Positions 1 through 8,191 of a stretch of 42,934 bases of DNA are shown here, one piece after another (position 1 is the stretch's first letter; every line of letters starts with the position of its first letter). The notes beneath the pieces were generated by a model. The model searched no databases. It worked only from the letters and a program-made list of their open reading frames with translations, and had not been told where the DNA came from. The DNA is from Chloroflexota bacterium (lineage in GTDB: Bacteria > Chloroflexota > FW602-bin22 > JACPRP01), in NCBI GenBank assembly GCA_016210495.1, contig JACQUC010000278.1, positions 1 through 42,934 on the forward strand. The letters run 5' to 3'. A program made the position numbers and the translations under genes.

Positions 1-1
1 C

Positions 2-142
2 ACCGAAGCGAAGACGCACGGCAAGCAGGTCGCGCACGAGATGGTGTATATGCAGTGGCAGAAGGATGCCGCCGGCAAGCTGGTCACGAAGATCGTGTGG
101 CCCGCGGCGGCTAAATCGGCGAGCGGGCAGTTGCGCAAATAG
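2..142 (+). CDS. C-terminal end of a branched-chain amino acid-type ABC transporter substrate-binding protein (partial)
   Basis: Only the last 46 residues and a TAG stop are inside the window, in the frame opening at base 2; the start lies to the left. The tail reads VYMQWQ followed by a lysine-rich turn and IVWPAAA. This matches the closing strand of periplasmic/lipoprotein LivK-type proteins, which typically end with a WQ...VWP element. The next reading frame begins 5 bases after the stop and belongs to a LivF-type ATPase, which supports the assignment to a branched-chain amino acid (Liv/HAAT) system. The substrate cannot be told from this fragment. Confidence 0.6.
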   Translation, partial: TEAKTHGKQVAHEMVYMQWQKDAAGKLVTKIVWPAAAKSASGQLRK

Positions 143-146
143 ATGA

Positions 147-452
147 GTGTTGAGTGGCGGCGAGCAGCAGATGGCGGCCATCGCACGGGGCTTGATGAGC
201 AAGCCAAGGGTATTGATGCTTGACGAGCTGTCCCTGGGCCTGTCTCCCGTGATGACGATGAACGTGTTTGAGGTGATCCGCAGGCTCAAGCAGCAGCAGA
301 TCACGCTGCTGCTGGTCGAGCAGAACGTGCAGATGGCGCTAGCCGTCAGCGACGATGCCTATGTGCTAAGCAACGGCCGCATCGAGGTCGAGGGGGCAGC
401 GAGGAAGGTGCGTGAGATGGAGGCGGTGCGGAAGGCGTATCTGGGTTTGTGA
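147..452 (+). pseudogene. livF: 5'-truncated LivF-type ABC transporter ATPase
   Basis: The 101 residues open directly on the ABC signature (LSGGEQQM) and continue through Walker B (VLMLDELSLGLSP), the switch histidine region (LLLVEQNVQMAL) and a normal C-terminus. LivF proteins are usually about 235 residues, with the signature near residue 130. The whole first half, with Walker A and the Q-loop, is therefore absent, and no in-frame upstream sequence encodes it because the binding-protein stop lies 5 bases away. Walker B has DELS where DEPS is usual. Without Walker A the product should not bind ATP. Likely a deletion remnant; an assembly or binning error at the contig level would look the same. 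Confidence 0.8.
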
Positions 453-500
453 AGGGTCCCTTGCGAAAATACAGAAAATCAGCCAACCGCAAAGGCACAA

Positions 501-529
501 TTGACACTCCTCGCACCTTCCCTTATTAT
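501..529 (+). promoter_or_regulatory. Sigma-70-type promoter of the toxin-antitoxin operon
   Basis: TTGACA (501-506) and TATTAT (524-529) are separated by 17 bases, a near-consensus pair placed 38 bases before the antitoxin start. Transcription should begin near base 536. Confidence 0.65.
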
Positions 530-544
530 TGAACTGAACGATTG

Positions 545-554
545 ATTGATCAAT
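545..554. promoter_or_regulatory. Palindrome in the toxin-antitoxin leader, possible autoregulatory operator
   Basis: ATTGATCAAT is a perfect 10-base palindrome lying just after the predicted transcription start and before the antitoxin start. Phd/YefM antitoxins commonly bind short palindromes at their own promoter, so this is a candidate site; binding is inferred. Confidence 0.35.
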
Positions 555-566
555 TGGGGACGTTTT

Positions 567-980
567 TTGCAAGTGAAGAGAAGCGTCAGACGGGTTGCTG
601 CTACCGAAGTGAAGACTCACTTCGGCCGGATTGTACAAGATGTGGCTGCCACGGGGACCACGATAATAATACAGACCCGAGGGCAAGATCAAGCCGCCAT
701 AATTAGCCTACAAGACCTCGACCGGCTTTTGCCCTCTCAGGAGGGATCTCCCCGGAGCGAGCGCGAGAGGGTTCGTGATGCCCTTCGATCTGCGGGCATG
801 CTGCGGGAGCTTCCGCAAGAAGTACGTGAACGGGCGGCTGATTACGACGCTCGCCACTCCCCGATAGAGCAAGAACGAATACTTCGCGAGCTGCGCGGGC
901 TCAAGCTTGAACCCCCTCTATCTGAAGTTATCATCGAGAGCCGAAATGGCCCGTACGCTGAGTTGGCGGATAAGGAGTAA
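567..980 (+). CDS. Phd/YefM-family antitoxin
   Basis: A protein of about 137 residues. Its N-terminal half has the Phd/YefM fold pattern: VAATEVKTHFGRIVQDV, then a strand with IIIQTRGQDQAAIISLQDLDRLL. The second half is charged and helical, as expected for the toxin-wrapping tail. It probably represses its own promoter and neutralises the PIN-type toxin whose start lies 2 bases downstream. The start is uncertain: TTG at 567 has GGGGA six bases upstream, while GTG at 573 and TTG at 546 are alternatives; the last would put the palindrome inside the gene. At about 137 residues it is longer than many Phd proteins (70-90). Confidence 0.75.
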   Translation: MQVKRSVRRVAATEVKTHFGRIVQDVAATGTTIIIQTRGQDQAAIISLQDLDRLLPSQEGSPRSERERVRDALRSAGMLRELPQEVRERAADYDARHSPIEQERILRELRGLKLEPPLSEVIIESRNGPYAELADKE

Positions 981-982
981 GG

Positions 983-1454
983 GTGGCCTTGTACCTGGAC
1001 TCCAGCGCGGTCGTGAAGTACTACGTTAGCGAGCCGGGCAGTAGCTGGGTGCGCTCGCGAATCGACGGGACCGATGTTGTCCTGCTCTCGGAGATCACGG
1101 TGGTCGAGGTGGCTGCTGCTCTGGGCATCCTGAGAAGGATGGGACGGATCAGTGCGCGTCAGCGACAGGCTCTGTGGACCAAGTTACGAGCGGGATTTGG
1201 CCACTGGATACGAGCTGATGCCTATCGGCAGAGAGGCTGTTTTCGAGGCGGCCGAACTGTGCAACAAGCATCCCCTGAAGGCTTATGATGCCGTTCAACT
1301 CGCTACGTGCCTGGCTTTGCTGGATTCGTTCGTGGCGCAGGGTATCTCGCTCGTTTTTGTGTCAGCGGACGACGCTCTGGTTGCAGCCGGGCGTGCCGAA
1401 GGCATCACCGTGGACAATCCTTGCTGGCATACGGAACTGGACACGTCTGACTAG
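983..1454 (+). pseudogene. vapC: VapC-like PIN-domain ribonuclease toxin, frameshifted
   Basis: Two overlapping frames together give one PIN domain. The first (from GTG 983) holds LYLDSSAVVKYY with the first acidic residue, and EITVVEVAAAL with the conserved glutamate. The second supplies LKAYDAVQLA and FVSADDALV, the remaining acidic residues, and ends at 1454. Removing one G from the run at 1192-1194 joins them seamlessly into a protein of about 156 residues (reading LRADLATGYEL across the join), a normal VapC size. As written, the frame stops after 101 residues, without the second half of the active site. It starts 2 bases after the antitoxin stop, so the two were a translationally linked pair. 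A sequencing error in the G run is the alternative. Confidence 0.8.
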
Positions 1455-1668
1455 TTTCTAGTGCGAATTGGCAGTGATGCCCACCCCCGCCCAGGGCGAG
1501 GCAACCTCGCCGCTACGCTTTTCTATTCTGCACCGGTAAGCAGCTAGCATTGGCCCGCCAGGGTCCATGGGACTGGCTTCTCATGTTATGTCAAGCACTT
1601 AGGCCTCTCGGCGAGCCATTGACTGACGGTGTATAATGCGTTCTGACTAATTGAGTGGGAGGAGTAAG

Positions 1669-2580
1669 TTGTCAAGGCGCACCAGAACTGTCACCGTCCT
1701 CGTTATCGCAACGTTTATGTTCTCCTTGTTATCATTCCTGGATATCGCCGTTTCATCGCATGTGGTGCGGGCGGAGCCGGGGCCGAACCTGCTGGTGAAC
1801 CCCGACTTCGAGGGAGGTATGCGCAGAACCAGTCTGTCATCTTGGACGGCCGACGGATGGTACCCGTGGTTTCGGCCGCACGCGGCCAGCGATCCGCCCG
1901 GCGTCAACTGGGAGCCGGAGTTCGGCATCATCAGAGACAGACCGGGCCAGGCGCACAGCGGCGCACAAAGCCAGCGCTGGTTTAACACCTGGGCCATTCA
2001 CGACGCCGGCATTGCGCAGCAGGTGAAAGTGCCGCGAGGCTCCAAGGTCACGTTCAATGTCTGGGTCTTCAGTTGGTCCAGCCAGAATGACCAGTGGGCG
2101 GTGTCCGAAGCCAGGTACGACAAGTGGGTGGGCATCGATCCCAACGGCGGCACCGATCCGTTTTCCGGCAACGTGCAGTGGACGAACCCCGATGCCACGA
2201 TGGACAGGTGGCTACAGTTGAGCATCTCGGCGATGGCCAGAGGCGATTCCGTCACGGTATTCGTGCGAGGCAGGCCCCACTTTTCGGTGAAGAACAATAA
2301 CATCTTAGTCGACGATGCCTTCTTGACTGCCACTCCACCGGAGCCGGCGCCGGCACCGGCCTTCGCCACGCCTGAAAGCGCACCTTCGCAGGCTCCAGCG
2401 CTTTCGGATGTGGCATCCGAGCCAGCCGAGGAAATGGCTGCCGAGCCGGACGAGACAACAACTCTGGAGCCTGCAACGGTCGAATCTTCCGAGACGCCGG
2501 CTATCGAAACCGACGAACAGGAAGCGCCTGCCACAGAGGACCCTGAGGAGGTGCCGGGCGAGGACGAGGGCCAGCAGTAG
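1669..2580 (+). CDS. Secreted carbohydrate-binding-like (jelly-roll) protein with acidic Pro/Glu tail
   Basis: About 303 residues, starting at TTG 1669 with GGGAGGAG 5-12 bases upstream. Residues 1-35 form a signal peptide: basic start (RRTRT), hydrophobic core, and an AEP cleavage region. Residues 40-225 begin NLLVNPDFEGG, alternate tryptophan-rich strands, and end with a strand reading ILVDDAFLTA. That is the pattern of CBM4/9-like galactose-binding jelly rolls found in exported bacterial proteins. Residues 230-303 are a low-complexity tail of Pro, Ala, Glu and Thr, probably an extended cell-surface stalk. No catalytic motif is visible. Function beyond surface or glycan binding is unknown. 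The TATAAT at 1632 is not paired with a good -35 box. Confidence 0.7.
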   Translation: MSRRTRTVTVLVIATFMFSLLSFLDIAVSSHVVRAEPGPNLLVNPDFEGGMRRTSLSSWTADGWYPWFRPHAASDPPGVNWEPEFGIIRDRPGQAHSGAQSQRWFNTWAIHDAGIAQQVKVPRGSKVTFNVWVFSWSSQNDQWAVSEARYDKWVGIDPNGGTDPFSGNVQWTNPDATMDRWLQLSISAMARGDSVTVFVRGRPHFSVKNNNILVDDAFLTATPPEPAPAPAFATPESAPSQAPALSDVASEPAEEMAAEPDETTTLEPATVESSETPAIETDEQEAPATEDPEEVPGEDEGQQ

Positions 2581-2701
2581 GTCGCGGCCAGGGCTTCTTC
2601 CGGATGCCAGGTCGAAGTCTCTGTCCGCCGGTGGCACATATCTTGAAGCAAAGTAAGCCATCGTGGTAGTCCCGGTGATCATTTGGTCCAGGTGGTTGGC
2701 T

Positions 2702-3733
2702 ATGAGGATAGCTCAGCTCAGCCCGCTATGGGAGAGGGTGCCGCCGCCGGCCTACGGTGGCACCGAAGGCGTGGTGCACTTGCTGACCGAGGGATTGGTC
2801 CGTCGTGGCCACGAAGTGACGCTGTTCGCTTCCGGCGACTCGGTTACATCGGCCAGGCTGCGATCGGTGTTGCCCAGCAGCCTGAGAACTGCTTCGTTTA
2901 TCCAAGATTCACGACCGTACGAGTGGGTGCATGTGGCAGAGGCATTGCAGGAGGCCGGTAGCTTCGATATCATTCACAACCATAGCGGCGAACTCCCGAT
3001 GGTAGTGAGTTCTTTGTTCACGACGCCGATGCTGAGCACGATGCACTGCATCATTACGCCGGATACCAAGGTCGTTTGGGATAGCTACCGTGGCTACTAC
3101 AACACCATTAGCTGGGCCGAGCGGAAGTCGATGCCGACTATCCGGAACAGCAACTTCGTCGGCGTGGTGTACAACGGGATCGACGTGTCATCCTTTCCGT
3201 ATCGGGCAGACAAGGAGGATTATCTGCTCTACCTTGGCCGTGTAGCCCCCGAAAAAGGCACGCATCTGGCAATTGACGCCGCCAAGCGGCTGGGCAAGAA
3301 GCTGCTGATCGCCGGAAAGGTAGATCGGGTGGACAGGGATTACTTCATCAGAGAGGTTGATCCCCTGATCGACGGCAAGCTGATTCACTTCCTGGGCGAA
3401 GCGAATGCCCAGTGGAAACGGGAGCTCTGCGCGCGAGCGTCGGTCGTGTTGATGCCCATCGTGTGGGAGGAGCCTTTTGGCCTCGTGATGGTAGAAGCTA
3501 TGGCGTGTGGCACGCCTGTCATTTCCTTCAACCGCGGGGCCGCGGCCGAGCTGATAGCAGATGGAGAGACGGGCTACCTGGTGGCAGACGTCGATGGCAT
3601 GGTGGAGGCCGTTCGCCGCCTGGACAGCATCGATCCGAGTCGCTGCCGACAGCACGTAGCGGACCATTTCGATGCGGCACGGATGGTCGACGGGTACGTC
3701 GAGGTGTATGAGCGGATTCTCGCTTCGGGGTAG
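2702..3733 (+). CDS. GT4-family glycosyltransferase
   Basis: A 343-residue GT-B glycosyltransferase that should transfer a sugar from a nucleotide donor to a glycan or lipid acceptor at the inner membrane face. It opens with IAQLSPLWERVPPPAYGGTE, the glycine-rich acceptor/donor loop of this family. A second Rossmann domain begins near YLLYLGRVAPEKG (about residue 180) and carries the E-x7-E element in WEEPFGLVMVEAMACGTPV (about residues 254-272). The start at ATG 2702 has AGGTGG six bases upstream; an in-frame start 13 codons earlier lacks this. The acceptor is unknown. It stands downstream of an exported surface protein, perhaps in the same transcript. Confidence 0.88.
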   Translation: MRIAQLSPLWERVPPPAYGGTEGVVHLLTEGLVRRGHEVTLFASGDSVTSARLRSVLPSSLRTASFIQDSRPYEWVHVAEALQEAGSFDIIHNHSGELPMVVSSLFTTPMLSTMHCIITPDTKVVWDSYRGYYNTISWAERKSMPTIRNSNFVGVVYNGIDVSSFPYRADKEDYLLYLGRVAPEKGTHLAIDAAKRLGKKLLIAGKVDRVDRDYFIREVDPLIDGKLIHFLGEANAQWKRELCARASVVLMPIVWEEPFGLVMVEAMACGTPVISFNRGAAAELIADGETGYLVADVDGMVEAVRRLDSIDPSRCRQHVADHFDAARMVDGYVEVYERILASG

Positions 3734-3744
3734 CGAGGGGACGG

Positions 3745-3859
3745 CCCTCACCCTAACCCTCTCCCAGAGGGAGAGGGGACTCACCCTAAGCCAACCCTAA
3801 GCCTCTCCCGGAGCGAGATGCGGCTCAGTCTAACCGTTCTTCCCAGTGGGAGAGGGGAC
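3745..3859. repeat. CTCTCCC/GGGAGAGGGG hairpin repeat, one good and two degenerate units
   Basis: CCCTCACCCTAACCCTCTCC is followed by a short loop and GGGAGAGGGGAC (3745-3780). Further degenerate units run to about 3859. The same element recurs at 10821, 13238, 29256 and 29347. The last unit overlaps the 3' end of the P-type ATPase gene on the other strand. Confidence 0.75.
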
Positions 3860-6595
3860 AAGGGTGCTGCGCAGAACACGCTTGCCGATTTCACCGCCGA
3901 TCAGCGCGGTGCTGGAAACGAGGATAAGCACCAGCCAGTCGTCCGGACCGAGCGCGGTGACCCGGAAGATGTCTTGCAGGAACGGGATGTAAAGCACGGC
4001 CATTTGGAGAAGGATCGAGGACACGACCGCCAGCAGCAGCCAGCGGTTTCGAAACGGGCCTACTGCGAAGATCGAGTGCTTCTCCGATCGACAGTTAAAG
4101 GCGTTGAACATCTCGAACATAACCAGCAGCGTGAACGCCATGGTCCGCGCCTCGACGACGTCCCCCGTAGCCTGTAACTTCCAGACAAAGACGGGCAACG
4201 TACCCGCGGCCATTAGCAGGGCTACCAAGCCGATGAGCATCGTCACCCCGGGAGTAAACACGCTCTCCCCAGCGGGGCGTGGTGGCCGGCGCATAATATC
4301 GGGGTCCGGCGGGTCGATACCAAGAGCAAGCGCCGGCAGGCCATCTGTGACCAGGTTGACCCAAAGGATCTGTGTCGTTAGGAGTGGCAAGGGCAAACCT
4401 ACCAGGCCGGCGACGAGGACGATGAGAATCTCGCCGACGTTGCTCGACAGAAGATAGGCCAGGTACTTCTTGACGTTGTCATATATCGCTCTGCCTTCTT
4501 CCACCGCCGCCACGATAGTTGCGAAGTTGTCGTCGGCCAGCACCATGTCCGCCGCTTCCTTGGTGACGTCTGTGCCGGTTATCCCCATCGCGACGCCGAT
4601 AGCGGCGGACCGCAGCGCCGGTGCATCGTTGATCCCGTCGCCCGTCATGGCTGCCACGTGACCCGTGTGCTGTAGCGTCTGCACGATGCGCAGCTTGTGC
4701 TCGGGTGAGACCCTGGCGTAAACCGCGATGTCGCCGACCTGTTTTATGAACTCCTCGTCGCGAAGCCCGTCCAGCTCAGTGCCGGTGAGAGTCAAGTCGT
4801 CTTCTTTGAGCAAGCCCAGTTCCCTGGCCACGGCGACCGCCGTGAGCTTGTGGTCGCCGGTGATCATTACCGAACGGATGCCGGCGTCTTCGGCACGTAG
4901 AAGGGCGGCCCTCGCTTCTTCGCGCGGAGGGTCGACCTTGCCGACAAGGGCGACAAAGGTTAGCCTCCGCTCGACGTTTTCTTCCGTCAGTTCTAGGTGC
5001 GGGGAAGGAAGCTCGCGGTACGCAAACCCCAAAACGCGCAGGGCTCGGCTCGCCATGTCCTCGTTCTCGGCCAGGATTCTGCGCCTGACCTCGTCGCTCA
5101 GGAACAGAGCCTGGCCGCCAAGCCAGTAGTGCGTGCAGTGCTGGAGCACGACCTCGGGCGCGCCTTTCATGCAGACCAGAACAGAATCGGCGGGGGTGCG
5201 GTGGACGGTGGTCATTCTTTTCCTGGCCGAGCTGAAGGGAATCTCCCCAGTGCGGGGGTAGTCGATCCGCGCCGGCTCCGGCTCGTGACCTGCTTTGGCC
5301 GCCATAACGAGGAGCGCACCCTCTGTGGGATCGCCAACAACGTGATGCCTACCCTTTTCGTCGCGCAGCAAATGCGCGTCGTTACATAGAACGGCGATCC
5401 GTGATAGCAGGGCTAGGCCCCCATCCTTTACGGCGCTCTGGTCGTTCAGGCGAAACTCTCCGATGGGCTCGTAGCCCACGCCGGTGACCGATATAACCTG
5501 TTCCCCCATCCAAATGCGCCGTACGGTCATCTCGTTCTTGGTGAGGGTACCGGTCTTGTCCGAGCAGATGATGGTCGTGGAGCCCAGCGTCTCCACGGCG
5601 GGAAGCTTGCGGATGATGGCGTGGCGCCGAGCCATGCGCTGAACGCCGATGGTCAAGGCGCCGGTGACGACGGCGGGGAGCGCCTCTGGTACAGCGGCCA
5701 CGGCTAGACTCAGACCCCAGAGGAACATCGCCAGTAAGTGCTCTCCGCGCAGGAGTCCCAGGCCCACGACCAAGACCACAATGGCTAAGCTGCCAAGGCC
5801 AAGCTTCCGGCCGATCTCACCCATACGCGATTCGAGTGGTGTATGTTCATCCTCCGCCGCCTGCACCAGGTGTGCGATCTTGCCAAACTCCGTGCGCATT
5901 CCCGTCGCGAAGGTCACCGCCACACCCCGGCCGTAAATTACCGTGGTTCCAGCGAACACAACGTTCGTCATGTCGGCCAGAGGTGTTTCGGCAGGGATCT
6001 CTCTGACGTCTTTCTCGACGGCCTCCGACTCACCCGTGAACGCCGACTGATCGACCTTCAGATTGTATTCTTCGATGAGCCTTCCGTCCGCTGGCGCCCG
6101 ATCCCCCGTGGCGAGCAGGACGATGTCTCCCGGCACCACCTCGCGCGCGGGCACTTTCTGCTCCTCGCCGTCTCTCACCACGCTCGCGACAGGGGCCGAC
6201 ATTCTTTTCAAAGCGTCGAGCGCCCGGGAAGCACGAAACTCCTGGACGAATCCGAGGAACGCAGAGACGACCACGATAAACATGATCACCGCCGCGTCGA
6301 GAAACTCGCCCACGATCACCGAAATGCCGGTGGCTATCAGGAGCAGCACCATAAGGAATTCCTTGAACTGGTGAAGGAAGATGAGAAGTGGCGACTTGTC
6401 GCCCTCTTTGCGCAACTCGTTGGGGCCGAACTCGTCGAGGCGCCTCAGCGCCTCGACAGTGCTCAGTCCATCACGCCCCGAGCCCAGTTCTTCCAAGGTC
6501 TGCTCTACGCTTCTGGCGTGCCACGGGATTTCGGTTGGCACGATCTCAGCCGGCAAGTGCGCTGCCTTCAATGACCTAGCAGTCTCCCCATCCAC
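3830..6595 (-). CDS. P2A-type cation (Ca2+) transporting ATPase
   Basis: A 921-residue membrane ATPase expected to pump Ca2+ out of the cytoplasm. Visible in order: N-terminal cation ATPase domain, actuator loop with TGES (near residue 188), phosphorylation site DKTGTLT (near 346), nucleotide-binding domain, hinge GDGINDAP (near 652) and six C-terminal membrane segments. Ion-site residues match the SERCA pattern: PEALP in M4, SSNVGE in M5, NLVTDG in M6, and a glutamate in [11 protein letters not shown] in M8. These favour Ca2+ over Mg2+ or Mn2+. The start is GTG at 6593-6595. The gene converges with the glycosyltransferase. Its last ten residues ([10 protein letters not shown]) are encoded by a copy of an intergenic hairpin repeat, so the C-terminus is probably extended compared with relatives. 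Confidence 0.93.
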   Translation of the reverse strand: MDGETARSLKAAHLPAEIVPTEIPWHARSVEQTLEELGSGRDGLSTVEALRRLDEFGPNELRKEGDKSPLLIFLHQFKEFLMVLLLIATGISVIVGEFLDAAVIMFIVVVSAFLGFVQEFRASRALDALKRMSAPVASVVRDGEEQKVPAREVVPGDIVLLATGDRAPADGRLIEEYNLKVDQSAFTGESEAVEKDVREIPAETPLADMTNVVFAGTTVIYGRGVAVTFATGMRTEFGKIAHLVQAAEDEHTPLESRMGEIGRKLGLGSLAIVVLVVGLGLLRGEHLLAMFLWGLSLAVAAVPEALPAVVTGALTIGVQRMARRHAIIRKLPAVETLGSTTIICSDKTGTLTKNEMTVRRIWMGEQVISVTGVGYEPIGEFRLNDQSAVKDGGLALLSRIAVLCNDAHLLRDEKGRHHVVGDPTEGALLVMAAKAGHEPEPARIDYPRTGEIPFSSARKRMTTVHRTPADSVLVCMKGAPEVVLQHCTHYWLGGQALFLSDEVRRRILAENEDMASRALRVLGFAYRELPSPHLELTEENVERRLTFVALVGKVDPPREEARAALLRAEDAGIRSVMITGDHKLTAVAVARELGLLKEDDLTLTGTELDGLRDEEFIKQVGDIAVYARVSPEHKLRIVQTLQHTGHVAAMTGDGINDAPALRSAAIGVAMGITGTDVTKEAADMVLADDNFATIVAAVEEGRAIYDNVKKYLAYLLSSNVGEILIVLVAGLVGLPLPLLTTQILWVNLVTDGLPALALGIDPPDPDIMRRPPRPAGESVFTPGVTMLIGLVALLMAAGTLPVFVWKLQATGDVVEARTMAFTLLVMFEMFNAFNCRSEKHSIFAVGPFRNRWLLLAVVSSILLQMAVLYIPFLQDIFRVTALGPDDWLVLILVSSTALIGGEIGKRVLRSTLVPSPTGKNG

Positions 6596-6997
6596 AGGTA
6601 TCGTTCTTGATTACCGCAAAATCTGTGCCCTGTGTTAGCTATCAGCTTTCAGCTATCAGGGGCTGTTCGAGTGCGGAGACGGCCAGGTGATCGTGGGCTT
6701 ATGCTGTGGCTAGGCACTGTTGAGGCTGGCGTGGTACAGCAAGGGCGCGCGCACCCTGAAGAGGTGCGGCTACGGGTGGACGTGTCCGCGCGACACGTGT
6801 GCTCGCCATCGACCAAATGCGAGGCAGGTGTGGGCACAGGAGGAGGTGCGCGCCTGCGCCCGCGCGCGGCGGGCAAGACTGTCTACGCGCTGCAGACGGA
6901 AAGCATAGGACCTGCCAACAGTGCCGCCAGCCTTGTAATCGGCTTTGCCACTCAGTATAATGAGAGCCGACGCGAAGGGGCGATGAAAGGAGGACGT
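6596..6997. other. Gene-free stretch with a direct repeat and a hairpin repeat
   Basis: AGCTATCAG occurs twice (6637-6645 and 6651-6659). A hairpin repeat of the GGCTACGGG family lies at 6751-6780. The reading frame of the following nitroreductase is open through this stretch, but the residues are low-complexity and do not resemble protein. No convincing promoter was found. Confidence 0.5.
6751..6780 (+). repeat. Hairpin repeat with GGCTACGGG tail, copy 1
   Basis: GCACC, a short loop and GGTGC are followed by GGCTACGGGTGGA. Other copies: 26129-26157 and 28043-28072 on this strand, and 26218-26246 inverted. Stem sequences differ, while the tail is kept. Confidence 0.65.
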
Positions 6998-8191
6998 ATG
7001 CCGGATATCGACGATGCAGCATACCTCAAGGAAGCAGGTCGCAAGATCATAACGACCCGCAAGAGCGTGCGAAAGTATTCCCCCGAGCCCGTGGCTGATG
7101 AGGCCATTACGACGATGTTGGAGGCGGCGCGCTGGGCACCCTCCGGCGAAAACAGCCAGTGCTGGCGTTTTGTCGTAGTCAGGGATCCGGAGACGAAGAA
7201 GCGACTGGGCGAGCTGGCGCGGGCTGGAAGCGGCCGTCGTTTTACGGCCGAGTATATCGCGGAAAAGACGGCCACCCGGTTTGCCACGCTAAAAGACGAG
7301 GCGGAAAAAGAGCGCATATTCAAGCAACTGACTTCCGGCGCGGTTTCAGCGTTCTTGGGCCAGGCGCCGGTGATTATCGTCGTCTGTGGCAAGATGGACG
7401 TCTGGGACCTGCCCTTTGATGCTTCCGCTGCCACTGAAAACGCGGTTCTGATGGCCAATGCTATGGGCCTGGGGACGTGCTGGGTAGTTGCCCCGGTGGA
7501 AGATGTGCGGGACGAGGAACTGGTCAGGCAATTGCTGGGCGTGCCTACCGGTTTCAAGGTGATGTTCACCGTGGCCGTGGGCTACCCGAATCGCATCCCG
7601 GGCCCCCGTCCGCGCAAACCGCTCGATGAGCTGGTTTTCTACGAGCGCTTCGGCAACGTGGTGGAGGAGACTGTGCCCCCGGGCATCAGAATCGAGCCGC
7701 AGGACGACAGGGCGGTGCCCAGCGATTACCTGAACGGCCTGGTCTTCGAGCTCCTCAAACAGTTCTGGAACGAGCGCGGCGGCGGGACGCGGTTTCGAGC
7801 GTGCACTCTGGGGTGGGACTCCTTCGAGCCCTTCCGGGAGGAGCTGACCGCCGGCAAAGAAGTGGAATCCAGCGCCCAAATCGTGCGCGATTTCCTAACG
7901 CGAAGGAACGTGTTGGCGGATTTCAAATGCCAGTTGCAAGAGAGCACCGAAATGGAGGGCTCGGAGCTCTTCAGCCGTGTTCAACTCGTCGAGCTGGCGA
8001 TGAAAGGCTGTGGGCATCTGGGGATCGAGAAGAAGCTCGTGGACGTGGGGATAGCGCCGTACACGTGCCTTTGTGCGAACACCTTCTCCTACGCCATCAA
8101 GAAATCTCAGGGCATCTGGACCGAGCTGTCCTCGATCAAGATCGACGGCGACGAATGTCGGGTTACTCTGGTGTTGCTGTTGCCGAAATGA
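6998..8191 (+). CDS. Nitroreductase-family FMN oxidoreductase with extra C-terminal domain
   Basis: 397 residues, starting at ATG 6998 with AAAGGAGG four bases upstream. Residues 1-225 are a nitroreductase domain: RKSVRKYSPEPV (FMN phosphate contact), WAPSGENSQCWRF, NAVLMANAMGLGTCW and VAVGYP. Such enzymes reduce nitro groups, quinones or other electron-poor substrates with NAD(P)H. Residues 240-397 form a second domain I do not recognise. It contains LAMKGCGHLG and APYTCLCANTF with conserved-looking cysteines, and ends in a strand-rich segment. Nitroreductases are usually 170-250 residues, so this is a fusion. The stop overlaps the start of the MmgE/PrpD gene by ATGA, implying translational coupling. 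Substrate unknown. Confidence 0.82.
   Translation: MPDIDDAAYLKEAGRKIITTRKSVRKYSPEPVADEAITTMLEAARWAPSGENSQCWRFVVVRDPETKKRLGELARAGSGRRFTAEYIAEKTATRFATLKDEAEKERIFKQLTSGAVSAFLGQAPVIIVVCGKMDVWDLPFDASAATENAVLMANAMGLGTCWVVAPVEDVRDEELVRQLLGVPTGFKVMFTVAVGYPNRIPGPRPRKPLDELVFYERFGNVVEETVPPGIRIEPQDDRAVPSDYLNGLVFELLKQFWNERGGGTRFRACTLGWDSFEPFREELTAGKEVESSAQIVRDFLTRRNVLADFKCQLQESTEMEGSELFSRVQLVELAMKGCGHLGIEKKLVDVGIAPYTCLCANTFSYAIKKSQGIWTELSSIKIDGDECRVTLVLLLPK

Noticed and set aside
1632..1637. TATAAT before the secreted jelly-roll protein
   Set aside because: The only TTGACT nearby is 7 bases away, far too close for a -35 box, and no TG is in the extended -10 position. Not listed as a promoter.
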